Source of the DNA: Wolfiporia cocos
Lineage: Eukaryota; Basidiomycota; Agaricomycetes; Polyporales; Phaeolaceae
DNA length: 64,000 bases
Reading direction: 5' to 3'
Assembly (NCBI GenBank): GCA_029448655.1
Contig: JACCLO010000012.1
Coordinates: 1,240,001 to 1,304,000, forward strand
The translations under genes and the position numbers were made by a program. The notes below the pieces were generated by a model that was given only the letters and a program-made list of their open reading frames with translations, made no database searches and was not told the DNA's origin. Positions 10,568 through 22,507 of this stretch are shown in pieces. Positions within the stretch are counted from its first letter, which is position 1; every line of letters begins with the position of its first letter.

Positions 10568-13500
10568 ATGTCTAACATTACCGAGCTCGTCGATGAAAAT
10601 GCATCACAGCGGGCGCTGGCGCCTGCAGCTGTCGGGACCCAGGTTGGGCTCATGAGTCTCATATCTGTGAGTTCCGCAATCTCACCTGTGGCTGACACGC
10701 TGAAAGTGCACAGCTTGCTACAATAATTGCATTTAATGTCTTACGTCCCAGGAACAAGGTATGTGTACACGGGTCATGACTGTGCCAGGCGGTGGTTCAC
10801 GGGCCTGCAGATCGTCTACGAACCCAAGGTCAAGTACCATGTCGGCGACAAGAAGCCACCACGAATATCGGACTCTCTGCTAGGCTGGCTCCCTCCTCTG
10901 ATACATACGAAGGAACCGGAACTAGTCGATAAGATCGGGCTCGACGCAGCGATCTTTCTGCGCTTCCTGCGCATGTTCCGAATGCTTTTCACCTGCATTG
11001 CGTTGCTCTGCTGCGTTGTTCTCATGCCAGTCGACATCACCTACAACTTGGAGAAAGTTCCGTCCGCATCGCGCAACATCCTCTCGATGCTTACCATTCA
11101 GAATGTGTCCGATGCACGGCTCTTCGTACACGTCGCGGTTACGTATGTGATCTGTGCGCTCGTGACAGGCTTCGTCTACCTCAACTGGCGTGACGTCGTG
11201 CGGCTACGCCGCGAATGGTTCCGCTCGCCCGAGTACATGCAGTCCTTCTACGCGCGCACGCTGATGGTCAGCCGGGTCCCGCGCAAGCTCCAGTCGGACG
11301 AGGGCATTCGCGCCATCTTCCAGTCTGTGCAGGTTCCTTATCCGACCACGTCCGTCCACATCGGTCGCCGTGTCGGCCAGCTGCCGGAGTTGATCGAGTT
11401 CCACAACAAGACCGTCCGTGATCTGGAGCACATCCTTGTCAAGTACCTCAAGGACGGCAAGCTCGGAAAGGAGCGGCCGCAGAAGAGGCTGGGCGGTTTC
11501 ATGTGCTGTGGTGGGACCAAGGTTGATGCCATTGATTACTACATGTATGTCATTTCTGTTTACAATGAATTAGTTGTATTATTGTATCTGATAACAATAA
11601 TGCACAGGGCGAAGCTCAAGCGCTCTGAAGAAGCAGTGGAAAACTACCGCACGCATATCGACGTCCGTCGGCCAGAGATGTATGGGTTTGCTTCGATGGC
11701 GGCAGTCCCATATGCCCACATCGTTGCGAACATGCTGAGAAACAAGCATCCCAAGGGTACCACCATCACGCTCGCTCCGAACCCAAAGGATATCGTTAGT
11801 TGTAGCTTTAGAGAAGTATACTTTCATTGCTAATCCCATGTCTAGGTCTGGTCGAATTTGAGCAAAACCAAAGCCGAGCTAGCCCGCAATAGCACACTGG
11901 GTTGGACGTTCCTGGTTCTGGTATGCTTTGTCAACACCATCCCACTGTTCATCATTTCTGTTCTCGCGAACTTGGCTTCGGTATGTCCCGTATTCGTCGC
12001 ATACAAAAGATTACCAGTGTTGATACGTATGCTCAGCTGACAGCATATGTGCCTTTCCTGGATGCATGGTCGAAGGCGTCGCCGGGCACTTTCACAATTA
12101 TCTCTGGTGTGCTCCCTCCTACAGTGTCAGCAGTCTTTGGCTATGCGCTGCCGCACCTCATGCGCTGGCTTACGAAGTACATGGGCGCGGATACTCACTC
12201 CCGGCTAGACCGCGCTGTCATTGCGCGTTACTTTGCCTTCTTGGTCATCTCGCAGTTGATCATCTTCACGCTGATCGGTGTTATCTTCAGTGAGTCATAA
12301 AGGCCCATGTCAGCTGCGATAGGATCACTTACCGAGACAATTGTCAGACTCTGTGACGCAGGTCGTTGAGCAAGTCGGTGAACACAAGAGCTTCAAGACG
12401 ATCATTCAAGACCTAAACGGTGAGCAATGCAGGGAGATCTGGGTCTTCAATTATTCTCACCAGTGACACGCATGTAGATTTGCCCAGCCTCATCAACTCC
12501 ACGTACATTAACCAATCTTCCTACTGGCTCACATACTTCCCGTACGTTCTCATCAAATTGTTCATGATTATAGGTGAGACTGACATCTGTCACAGGTTGC
12601 GTGGCTTCTTGATTCTGTTCGACCTGGCGCAGATTCTCAACTTGGTTGTCGTCTTCGTAAAGAAAAAGTAAGCCTTTATTCGCCTAGGTATCTGTCGATC
12701 ACTGTATGGTGTAAATAGCCTCTTCGGTCGGACCCCGCGTGATATCCGCGAGTGGACTCAACCGCCTGAGTTCCAATACCCAATCTACTAGTGAGTCGTC
12801 TGAACGGCTGTAGAGTACGTTCAGGGCAGCTAACATACCCGTCAATAGCTCAAACTTGGTATGTCACAGCCATCCTCTTCCTGCCATCCATTGACAGGTT
12901 GTTTGTTGCGTAGCTCTTCATGGGAACCGTAGGACTGTTCTTTGCTCCGCTCGCGCCCCTCGTTGCTGTTGCTGCTATGATCGTGTTCTGGATTAGTTCG
13001 ATCGTATACAAGTATCAGTTGATGTTTGTATTCGTGTCTAGAGTGGAGACCGGCGGGGTACGTGTCGTGTCATTTCTTGGTCGAGGTCCAACATTAACAT
13101 GCATTGTATAGCGTCTGTGGAATGTGGTCATCAACCGACTGCTCGTCTCGGTGATTCTTATGCAGCTGCTCATGGTCCTTAGTATGTTGTCTTGGTTCTT
13201 CCTGAGGGCTTCATCGAGACCTTTCCACAGCGATTGGCTTGCAATTCTCCTTCAGATCGCTATTCTGGCTTACGACGATTCCGCCAATTTTGTTCATCAC
13301 CGCGTTCAAGTTCTACATTAACCGCAAGTTTCTCTCCGATTTCCGGTACTATATCCCCTCGGATGAAGAGCTGCGCCAGGCGTACGTACACTCCAAGCGC
13401 TCCGATAGTGTCAACAACAAGCTCGAGAAGCGCTTCGGCCACCCCGCGCTCAACGCCGAGCTGTTCACGCCTATGGTGCATGCAAACATGACGCACCTCC

Positions 13501-14395
13501 TGTCTGAGGTGTTCACGGGCAAGATTGGCAGCACGAAGACTAAGCTTGATGACCTTGGTGGGAACAAAGTGGATGCAGCCGTTGTCGCTGGCGGTGTCAA
13601 AATTGCTGGTATTGATGAGGTCTGCCTACCCTCCTTTTGATAACAACTATCTGCCTGCTGAGACACATTCAAAACTCCAGCGCGATCTCGCCTACGATCC
13701 TGCGCTTTACCAACGTGACCGCGGGGAGTTGGATTGGGACAATCGGTCGATATCGTCCCTTAACATGCTTGGAATGGACAACGCATCGAAAGCGCAGCTG
13801 TTTGCAGCCAATGGCGGCCGTAGCTCTCCTGCGCCATCCCAAGTCGGCGGCTATAACCAGTACCTCGCCCGTGGTCCGCAAGCGGACATTGAACTTATGC
13901 GGCTCGACTACGACCAGCAGCCACTGCTCAATTCTGCGGTAAGCAAGGCCCGCCTTCCCATAACAACAAGCTAACATTCTCGCTATGCTATAATAGCAAG
14001 CCCCAGGTTACTTCGATCCCACAGCCATGGCTAGTCATAGCATGACGAGCTTTGCGCAACACGGCTACCCACCTTCGGAGGAGGGGCACCCGATGATCAT
14101 GGGGCAGTACGGCACCTCGCCCATGGAACAAGTTCCACCAGTACCCATGATGCCCGCTGCGCGATATGCCACTCCACCCATGGAAGGAATGGCGCGGTAC
14201 AGCACCCCGCCGCCGATGGAGGCAGCTGCACGATATGCCACCCCGCCGCCGATCGAGATGGCTGCGCGATACAGCACCCCACCACCTATGGGGGCTGCCC
14301 CGCCGATCGCCATGATGTCGCCTGCGCAACAGGCAGCCGAGGAGTATAGGCAAGCGCCCGTGCACCGGCCATATCCCAGCGAGTCGTGGCGATGA
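10568..14395 (+). CDS. CSC1/OSCA/TMEM63-type calcium-permeable channel (DUF221)
   Basis: Sixteen exons: 10568-10666, 10714-10758, 10811-11544, 11608-11794, 11846-11980, 12037-12289, 12348-12419, 12478-12541, 12596-12667, 12719-12790, 12849-12858, 12914-13057, 13112-13181, 13231-13619, 13681-13938, 13997-14395; 1000 aa, all phases consistent. Domain order is that of the family: N-terminal helices (LATIIAFNVLRPRNK), cytosolic loop with paired basic segments, then the 7TM channel core (FGRTPRDIREWTQPPEFQY, WISSIVYKYQLMFVFVS, VETGGRLWNV, TIPPILFITAFKFYI). Family knowledge: plasma- or internal-membrane, osmo- or mechanosensitive cation channels. The tail holds tandem copies of a unit like ARYATPPPMEAA. 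Exon 11 is only 10 nt; the donor of exon 14 (GTCTGC) is weak, so that junction is the least certain. Confidence 0.92.
14157..14310 (+). repeat. Tandem coding repeat in the CSC1 tail
   Basis: About four imperfect units of 12-14 codons in the last exon, each built as ARY(A/S)TPPP(M/I)E plus a short Ala-rich spacer. A low-complexity Pro/Met-rich cytosolic tail, likely to vary in copy number between strains. Confidence 0.8.
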
Positions 14396-15242
14396 GGCGC
14401 CCCCGGGCGCCCCTGATTGTATCAACTAATTGCTGTATTGTGCTTTCCCTCGTGGCCTTGCGGGTTGAACTTATTACTTTTCATTTCTGTATATCCGTTT
14501 ACTGCTCTTCTCGGTCCACAGGGTTTCCATGATGCGTCATGGAAGGAGGATAGGATTTATGTGTACATGATAGCGGACCTTTGGCATGGACATTGTTATC
14601 AGTACGAACGAGATAATCCGGGCCAGCCTCACCTACGGACTCACCACATGTGGACAGTAGATCACTACAGCGAAAAGTCGTAGAACCAAGGACATTGCGG
14701 CAAATGGGCAATTGCACTGCATGCTAGGCATTCTATTGGTGCTGATAGAATGATGCCGGGAGGACTGGAGGGTCTCAAAGCTCACGTTGCTGAACTTGTA
14801 GGATTCATTCAAACGGTGTGGCTCTCCGTCTCGATCGTATCTAGTAATGGGTTGCGGGGCGTTCTCAGGGCGTTCGGTAGCGGATCCCGCGTCCTGCAAG
14901 CAGGCAAGCGTCGGTAAGACGCCACAGGAGGCTGCGAACATCCCAACGGAGCCCGCATAAGATAGCAATGGGATTGGATATTCTTGCAGAGAACATTCAG
15001 GTGTAATTAGCGCTGTACGCATGAACATACTAATACGACCTGTCCTTCGCGATGCTACAGCGAAAAATCACGAATAAATTAGCTACGTTTTGGTATAGCC
15101 CACGAAGTAAGGGACAGGAACATTCCGAATAAATATATGACGGTCTATCGTACAGGGCGTAAGCGGACAACGGCACTGTACACAGCAGTCAGCCAACTCG
15201 GAGGATTAGAAATAGATGCACTTACCCAGGTAGAACTGGAAA
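14396..15242. other. Intergenic between convergent genes
   Basis: 3' flank of the CSC1 gene (plus) and of the second GT8 gene (minus). A minus-strand open frame (14633-15028, 131 codons) shows no recognisable motif and no good splice partners. Nothing else seen. Confidence 0.4.
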
Positions 15243-16396
15243 TTAAGATGGCAGGCTCGCGCTTTTACTACTGCACTGTGTGAATGCATCGGCATATGTC
15301 CGTCGTGTCTCCCGCCAGATCTCAACCCAATCCTTGAGCTCGTCCTCAAATTTGCCGCCGTACTGACTCATCTTGTTCTGCACATTTGCCTCCATCCCTC
15401 GCATCTCCACCACGGTCTTTCCCGAGTTATCCATCTCGGCAAGGAATGGCTTAACGAGTGTGTAGTGCATGATCCGCGCCTCCCGCCGGACGTCCTCCCA
15501 CAGTTCCGGCTTGCGCATCTTGATCGCCAGGTTCGCGTTGTACGCATACGGCAGCCGGAGCGCCTCCGCTCCAAAGTAGTGGTTCAGGAATGACTGCTCC
15601 GCCTCGTGCGCATTGTACGACGCCGTCGCGATCTTGGCGAGCATATCATCGAACACGGCGCGCGACGGACGCACGAAGAGCACGCCCGCGTTGAAAGCGA
15701 GAGCGAAGCCCTGCTCATCCACGTACACGTCCGGGACGGCCGCAAACCCGTACGGGAGTGCGAACAGCTCGTCAAAGTTGCCCATCACGAGCGTGTCCGC
15801 GTCGAGGTACACCACGCCCTTGATGCCCCGGTCGGCGAGCGTCCAGAGCTGCAGCTTTGAATACTGGTCCAAGAAGTGCGCGTACACGCCCCGCCCACCA
15901 TGCGGAGGTGGGATGCGCTCGATTGCGTGAGGAACGAACCCGGACGACGTGGCGATGCACAGCGCCCGCGGTGAGACTTTCTCGGGCAGGTAGAACAGGA
16001 TCCGGCCCGCCGAACTGTTGACCCTGTTCAGGGAGTGGCCCAGCGTCGCGATCGCGGTTGCGTACGAGTCCGTGTACAGGCTCGTCACGATGGCGTTCTC
16101 GCTGGGGTCTAGTGGACCGATGGTGCTCAGGAATTCTTCGTTTACAATAGGCTGTACGTTTCTGTTGCGGGAAACTGGTCAGGGAAACGCTGTGCAGATT
16201 CTGAGACAGCTCACAGATGCTGATAATTATCGAGAGGCACCGGCCATCTCTTGGAAAGCTTGCTGTACAACACTACATTCAAGATGCCCGACGCCGCGAT
16301 GAGGGCGACCGTTAATAGAAGTGTATATTTGGGCTTGGTTGTCGAGGCATCGGACCGCAGCGGCGCATAGTCCTTGTAACGAGAGAAAAAAGACAT
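15243..16396 (-). CDS. GT8 glycosyltransferase, glycogenin-like, paralogue
   Basis: Exons 16396-16215 and 16161-15243 with a 53-nt intron; 366 aa. The intron has the same position and phase as intron 1 of the 7484-8788 gene, right after the shared PLDNYQHL, so the two are duplicates. A short cytosolic N-terminus, one hydrophobic helix (about 25-45), then the GT8 domain with DxD in YLDADTLVM (about 181-183), FNAGVLFVRP, QSFLNHYFG and MHYTLVKPF. The third, three-residue exon of the other copy is absent; this one ends by TAA after CSSKSASLPS. Predicted Golgi/ER type II enzyme; acceptor unknown. Confidence 0.87.
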
Positions 16397-17940
16397 AGAG
16401 GCTCGAAGGAAGCGAAGGAAGCAATCAGGTAGGGGTCATAGAGAGAGAATGGCCTGCGATATTTCCGGTTGATGGCGCTGCGCGCGCGCGCACACGTTGG
16501 CGATGCGACGATCCGAATTCTGAATGCCTATTTCGGCGAGCCAAGTATTACAATTCATTCGTGTCACTGGATTCATCCTGTAGTCTCTATCGACCCTCTT
16601 TCGAGTTTTGCAAAACTTCTGGTTCTCTTTCTCTGAATTGGCGGCGACGTGCTGACGATCATAAACGGACCTCCGGCGAGGTTTGTCATATCCACTGCGA
16701 CGTCCGCGTCTTCGGCACCGCTCTACGGAGATCCTTGGCCGAGGCCAACCGGTGCTATGTAATTCGCTCGGGATAAATGCTGCACAATGACAAAGCCATC
16801 AAGGTAATTGAATTGCATGGGAGGTGCAGTATACTCGCAAATATGCTTCAGGCTGCCACACGAAATGCATGCAACAACTTGTTCGTAGGGCTGGCTCAAA
16901 CTCAGCTCCCTTGACCCCATCATGCAACTGTACATAGGTCTGACTTGGCCGCAAGGTGCATGACTACATCTGGGCTCCGAAGGAAGACATTCCGCCGTGC
17001 TCCAGAAAGGTCGTCACCTGTTCCTGCAACTTGATTCAGTGAGCCCTTTAGCTCTGAACTCCTATGCGACACGCTGGCGTGAATGACTATAATCTGCACT
17101 CATGGTATACACATTGCAGTCCTTTCTCTACAAACATGTGTTCCCCCCACTTGAGAGGGGGATCATAGTGACCCTCATCACATGTCTGGAGATGTGCATA
17201 TCTATTGACGAGTGGCTCCTTTAGGTATTCCTGGATTCTACTCTCTCGCATCTGCCTACCCGAATATGGACTAGATACACGCAGGAAAATGCTGTGATAG
17301 GCACAGTCAACTATGTATACTACATGAAGCGACATGCAGTACGTGCGGAGCCGACGGACCCCAAGTTGATTGAAAGACGCACTCAGTGTGAGGGGTGTGC
17401 GGACTATCTATCTCTGTGCAGGCTGCTTCGCCTTGTGCGCATAGACCCTGCAATAATCCTGTTACCATGGTCGCATAAACTTGGCGATGATCGAATATTG
17501 ATGAACTTCGCACCCTCAAAGCGGTGGCTGTGGCTCACGCGAGAAGACTGAAGATGCTACACGAGTACTGCCGACGCAGAGTACGCATTGAGCACATGCG
17601 GCAAGGCGGTGCCGATGTCACGGCACAGTTAACATAATCTGAGGTGATTAGACGATATAAATCTTATAGAACAAGATGTGCGCGAAGTACTCACCACTGG
17701 CCACCTGGCCTTCACAGAGCAGATTTCCCCCCAGCGATCCAGTTGAACCGTCTCGCATCTGATTGTCAAATTCTGGACATCAAGCAAGTCGAGGGTAAAC
17801 TTGCAAAAGGAGGGGATGACTTGGGGAGTGAGTATCTCGGAGCACAAATTGTAACGAGCTTACATGCGCTCAAGCAGGTGCGCTCAAGAACTTCTTTCAT
17901 AGGCCTCAAAAGAAAAGCCAAACACAAAGATTGGTATTAG
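16397..17940. other. No gene recognised
   Basis: 1.5 kb between the second GT8 gene and the F-box gene. Only short frames, the longest about 98 codons (17644-17940), with no motif. No repeat or RNA gene seen; a short purine/pyrimidine CG alternation (gcgcgcgcgcaca) occurs near 16483. Confidence 0.4.
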
Positions 17941-19166
17941 ATGGGACAGGAGCCCTCTCGAATTAACAATGAGATTTGGGAGCTCGTTATCGATGTGCTG
18001 GCAGTGCTGCGTTATGAGCCTAAAGCGCTGGCTACATGCACACTCGTATGCAAAATGTGGCGTGACAGGAGCCGACTTCATCTGGAAGAAGATCGCGATA
18101 TACCATTCGACAATCGCAACGCAGTTCTTCGCTTTGCACGCTTCGTACAGGAGTTATACAGGCGCCGGGAAGAAGTAACGATTCGTGGCGGTCTCAAAGC
18201 GGGCGACGGCACCGTTGGGAGTCTTTCCCACATTGCCTTGTTTGCAGCGACATTGGCAGGGAAGACCTCGTGGTATTTGCATAGATTGGTGCTGGAGGAG
18301 GGCGAATGGAAGCCGGGCGAGATCCCTCGGAGCGTCTTCCTGCACCTCTTAGCCTTCAACGGGATCACTATACTGTCCCTTCGTGACGTCAAATTCTCGT
18401 CGATAGCTGTTTTCGGTCGACTCGTCTGTTCCTTCGCACATTTGAGACAGCTAACTCTAAAGGGCATATTCTTCTCCAATGCACGGCCCACGGTCCCGAC
18501 AAGATCCATTCCTGCGCAACACCGCGGTAATTTGGCATGAGGACAATATACCCTCAGAAGTCTACTACGCACTAGATGCAACGAGGATAACCCGGTTTTG
18601 CCATGCACTGTTGGATAACCCGTTGGCTCGCAGTGATATCCCCTCACGCTGCATCGAAGACATGGGCTTGTAGAAGAAGCTTGTATGTGCGAGAGATTCT
18701 CTCCGATACTCTTATTTTGGCTTGCAGAGCTCCTTCATGGAAGTAGAACTGAATCTGAGGAGCACACAGCAGCTAGTCGGTAAGCTAATGTTCTTCCTTC
18801 AACCAGATTCACCGATTACATCATTCTGAATAGATAACTGCCTGGATCTTTCTCATAACACGAATCTGGAAGAGCTGAGAATTCATACTGGCATGCGAAG
18901 GCAAACATTCGGCATTAGTTACCTCGACTTCTGTCATATGTCCCGGTGAGGTCCATACAAGAAATCAGTAGAATCAAAGCACCTTTTCAGCTTGATAGAT
19001 GATTACTCTCTCCTATGCGTTATATCCACCTGAGACGTGTGATATTCGTGTTCTATGTACCGTATGGTGCGGATCAACGCGGGGTGCTCATGGGATTGGA
19101 GAAGGACATGGCGAACATGTGTCCTAAGTTGCATGCACGGAAATCCTCATGTGAGCTTGCCCTCTA
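17941..19166 (+). pseudogene. F-box / leucine-rich repeat protein, doubtful integrity
   Basis: The first exon (17941 to about 18526) opens with an F-box-like block (INNEIWELVIDVL...ATCTLVCKMWRD), then strand-like leucine-rich segments (ITILSLRDVKFSSI, LRQLTLKGIFF), the plan of many Agaricomycete F-box proteins that recruit substrates to SCF ubiquitin ligases. Further likely exons lie at about 18729-18780 (SSFMEVELNLRSTQQLV), 18836-18950 (NCLDLSHNTNLEELRI) and 19015-19166 (YIHLRRVIFVFYVPYG). I could not join exon 1 to exon 2 without a stop, and the last junction is also unresolved, so the gene may be broken or have an unusual splice pattern. The family expands fast and pseudogenes are common. 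Confidence 0.55.
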
Positions 19167-20037
19167 GTCGCTTCGTCCCGAGATATAGCCCCCCAATACA
19201 GCTACCATTCCCGGCAGAGTTGATATTCTGAAGCGATTGGGCATATAGGGTGTCACAGACTTACGCTGCTAAGTGGCTGCCTCTTTAAACCGCCCTTGCG
19301 ATAGATAGCTTTGATAGTTTGAATGTGGATGCTGAGCAGAATAGGGAGGGGAAGAGGAAAACCGAGAACGGCTGCGCAGGTGGGCAAGCAGTACGGGAGA
19401 CAGGAGGGGTCTTTATATGTATGATTCATATACAACTGAGATAGCGCATGTAAGTTGACGGTACGAAAACACAGTCCGACTGCCGATCACTCAGGAGGCT
19501 ATAGCGCCATCAGAAGCAGATGTACACGGCTCGAATTAAGTGCATTTCAAGATGTGGGGATGCAAAATGCTATTGATGCCAAACAGACTTTTTGCAAAAA
19601 AAAAGACGAGTAATGGTTTGGAAAAGACGGGACGAGCCGGGCAGTGGCTGCTAAGACTCGCTTGTGGATGGCACAAAGTCCGGAACCCTCTCGAGTGCAA
19701 AACAAGATTAAGAACACATATCAATATATTGCAGGACGACGTGCTGGCCCTAGTGGCTTGCAGGGTATGTGTCCAGGTAGAGCAAAGCAGAAGCCTCTGA
19801 TACTTCATGACTGAATGTCATGCTTTTACGACTATATTGACACACCTAGCCGGACCGATCAATTGAGAAAGAGCTTTAACACGTACAGAGTGCATTGCGA
19901 GAGCTATGTATAGCTAGTATGTCGATGAAAGGGCAGGGGGCAGATATGTCGAAGCCTCTCCTCGGAAACAAAACTTATGCGCTCAGCGTGCGACTATCGC
20001 AGTATAATCACGCATTCTGCCTGTCATTTGAATGGAA
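19167..20037. other. No gene recognised
   Basis: Short frames only; a poly-A tract lies near 19598. Nothing supports a gene. Confidence 0.4.
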
Positions 20038-20435
20038 CACATTCGGAACTGCGGTATCGCCTCGCATATTCCTTGTCTGTTCTTGAATGCTGATAGTTAC
20101 GAGCCTCTCTGGAACGTCACGCCCCCGATTCTAGAGCAATATGTAGGCATCTCAACAGAGCGCACATTGAAGCCAGACCACAGCAACTCGTCCAATCAGC
20201 CGACAAGAACGACATGCGTGCGCTGTCCTCACATGCATACAGCGCAGTGTGCGCTGGGGTCACGGAGATGCCCACAGTGGCATCTAGCAGGCCTCACAGA
20301 GGGATTATCGCCAGGGCGGCTGACTCAGGAAGCCTCCGCGTTGACCTAAGCACAGCGAGTTGTGCAAGGCATCCCGGAGGGTGTGCTGCCTGTGTAACTC
20401 AGTTTGCAACTCATCGATGTCATCGATTGACTATC
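20038..20435 (-). pseudogene. Decayed copy of a duplicated gene fragment
   Basis: Aligns by eye with 49458-50005. Read on the minus strand both encode DNPSVRP/NNPSVRP...CGHLRDPSA and, further on, an NRQ(E/G)I...EAI segment. This copy has a TGA and a frameshift in the block that reads HVVLISGQDELLWSG in the other copy, but keeps NRQGI open where the other has TAG. An N-terminal-looking segment (IDELQTELHRQHTLRDALHN) looks coiled coil. I do not recognise the family. Confidence 0.55.
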
Positions 20436-20444
20436 ATTGCTAGA

Positions 20445-21056
20445 CTATTTGCTCGATACATGAAATAGATGTACGTTCTGACCATATCATCCACTTCCTC
20501 GATGATTTATAAGTACTGATCACCACAAGTGTGCGCTGTATTATTTGACCTGATTGTGATTATTGTTACCTGGATTCATATGGTTTTGCGGACAAATAAA
20601 ATGCCAGGCATTGCTGGTACGAGGACACGGCTGACAACACTGTTGCTCAGAGATCATACTGTCATATCATATTGAGCTGCAGATGCTGAACATATAGGAT
20701 AAACATAGGCATGGTATACTTTATGTAAGTATACAATGTTGACAAACGGCGGCCAAAGTCCGGCCAGCCACGTCAATAACTGACTACCACTCGGGATTTA
20801 GGTACTAGGTACAAACGAGCGAAGATACGCTACACCAGTACATTCCCCTTTTATTCCGTCGCTAACATCAGGGCAGGCGGCGCAGCTCGCTTAACCGCGC
20901 GCCTCCGGCTATTCCGCCAACATACAAAGCGTCTCACAGGACGTCGTTGTTTACAAAACCATCAAGCTGTCTGTTCGTGATAACTGGTTTGGAGATTACC
21001 TTGCGTGTCTCAAGTAATCTACAAGTTGTACGTTCCTGACATGTACTCAGACAACC
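20445..21056. other. Intergenic, nothing recognised
   Basis: AT-richer sequence with short frames only and no clear ends of a mobile element. Confidence 0.4.
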
Positions 21057-21469
21057 TTGCTCACTAATTCCATAAGGAGCATATCTCGGGAGCACATTTT
21101 AGAGCTCATGCCGCCTGTACGTCTGCAACTGCTGTCATTAACATGCGCTCATTCGGACAATCTCAGACTCACTTGGATTCTCATCTTGAGATCCATTCTA
21201 AATATTCGCCAACATTCTCAAGTACAAGATCCATCATTTGTTCGCACGCCGGAAAATGCACAACCAGTGCAGTCCCAAGAACCCTTACAGTTCAGAGAGT
21301 GCATTATCTGTGACATTGGAGACCCTCTTGATCACACTCCTATCTGTTTATTTGATATCGAGGACGAGTAGAGTTTCAGTCAATTATCTTAATCTGCCAA
21401 CTGCCCTTTGCTTAAGAAATCGCAGTTGCGAGCTAGGTTTGCACGCAGATTAATCTGCTAACTGCGGCA

Positions 21470-21590
21470 GATTAATCTACTGTGACAATAAAATGGCACA
21501 TCCCGGATTTGAACCAAGGACCTTAGCGCAGATGAGAATAACAGCATCGCAGCGTAATTAGCCGACTGAGCCATTGTGGCAACAGGTAAC
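21470..21590 (-). repeat. tRNA-derived module, left arm of D1
   Basis: Minus-strand unit with A-box-like GGCTCAGTCGGCTAAT and B-box-like GGTTCAAATCC, followed by TTTTATTGTCACAGT. Mirror image of 21877-21975. Such internal pol III boxes are the mark of SINEs. Confidence 0.7.
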
Positions 21591-21876
21591 CATTGACCAA
21601 TTAAAATATATATAACACAAATTTTACACACAATTTTCACAAATCATCAAGGCAACTAACTGCTACAACAAGCATACAGAAATCAATGATAGTGGTAGCT
21701 TGATTTACCATGCTTGACCTGGAGCAACTCACCATGGGAAAGCTGAATACACTGGAATCACAGGTCTTTAGAGGCAGATTCATTTGTATTTGTGTTATGG
21801 AAGATGTTAAACTGCGAAAATGAAGTTTACAAAATACTCTATATATTGCTTAAAATGGAGGCAACACCAGATGCAC

Positions 21877-21975
21877 CGTAGCTCAGTTGGCTAATTACGC
21901 TGCAATGCTGTTATTCTCATCTGCGCTAAGGTCCTTGGTTCGAATCCGGGATGTACCATTTTATTGTCACAGTGC
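21877..21975 (+). repeat. tRNA-derived module, right arm of D1
   Basis: Plus-strand unit: TAGCTCAGTTGG then GGTTCGAATCC about 55 nt later, tail ATTTTATTGTCACAGT. The B box matches the pol III consensus exactly. Confidence 0.72.
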
Positions 21976-22118
21976 CGCAGTTAGCAGATTAATCTGCGTG
22001 CAAACCTAGCTCGCAACTGCGATTTCTTAAGCGAAGGGCAGTTGGCAGATTAAGATCATTGACTGAAGTCCCTCAGGACGATGATATCATCGATATAGGG
22101 TGCAGTGAAGAAGAACAG

Positions 22119-22507
22119 GTGAGTTTCATATCACGATACTTACAATCAGTTCTAATCCGATTTGAGGGGCGGATCAATGAGGTTGATGCTGCGCAACATG
22201 AATGGGACATATAGCTGGCTCTACTTGTCACGAGCACGTCACGACCATGTGCCATAGTAGCTTAAGTACTGAGACCCGCAGATGCCAACAGAGTTGGCAT
22301 TGTGCCCTTTTAGCACAATGGTTATTGCATTATGGCTGAAGCATCGTTATTGGGTCTCACGACAGCGCATGATAGTACTCCGTGCAGTGGATGCGAATGC
22401 AAATACAGAGATTGAATGATCAAGCTGATGGGCAATGCTGTCGTGTTTCCTCAATGCATCACAGAGTTTCGACCCATCCGCACACCACTTGACCAATGCC
22501 TCGCTGC
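22119..22507. other. Intergenic between D1 and the hAT element
   Basis: No gene recognised. A stretch near 22296-22325 (TTTTAGCACAATGG...) loosely resembles the 5' half of a tRNA but has no 3' half. Confidence 0.4.

Larger units (their letters stand above)
21368..22074. mobile_element. D1: 707-bp foldback element with tRNA-like arms
   Basis: Flanked by 7-bp direct repeats AGGACGA (21361-21367 and 22075-22081). Long inverted ends read (G)TTTCAGTCAAT.ATCTTAATC and continue inward for about 200 bp; each arm holds a tRNA-related unit with A box TAGCTCAGTTGG and B box GGTTCGAATCC, in inverted orientation. The centre (about 21600-21870) is AT-rich and non-coding. The acceptor stem of the tRNA-like unit does not pair, so it is a tRNA-derived module, not a tRNA gene. 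A second copy (D2) is split between 23394-23493 and 27645-28026. Confidence 0.8.
21057..22118 (+). pseudogene. Unknown gene exon interrupted by element D1
   Basis: An open frame from 21057 runs to the insertion point of D1 at 21367 and, after removal of D1 plus one 7-bp duplicate, continues in frame at 22082 as DDIIDIGCSEEEQ up to a GTGAGT donor at 22119. The rejoined acidic stretch (FDIEDDDIIDIG) shows the exon was coding before insertion. Upstream it contains Cys pairs (ECIICDIGD). The following exon is not resolved: the nearest acceptor gives an immediate stop. I do not recognise the protein; it may itself belong to an old mobile element. Confidence 0.5.

Noticed and set aside
14633..15028. 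131-codon minus-strand frame between CSC1 and GT8
   Set aside because: No motif, poor codon character, and lies in the shared 3' region of two convergent genes.
21877..21965. Functional tRNA gene in D1
   Set aside because: A and B boxes are good, but the acceptor strands do not pair.
22296..22340. tRNA-like 5' half
   Set aside because: No matching 3' half, no B box; probably chance.
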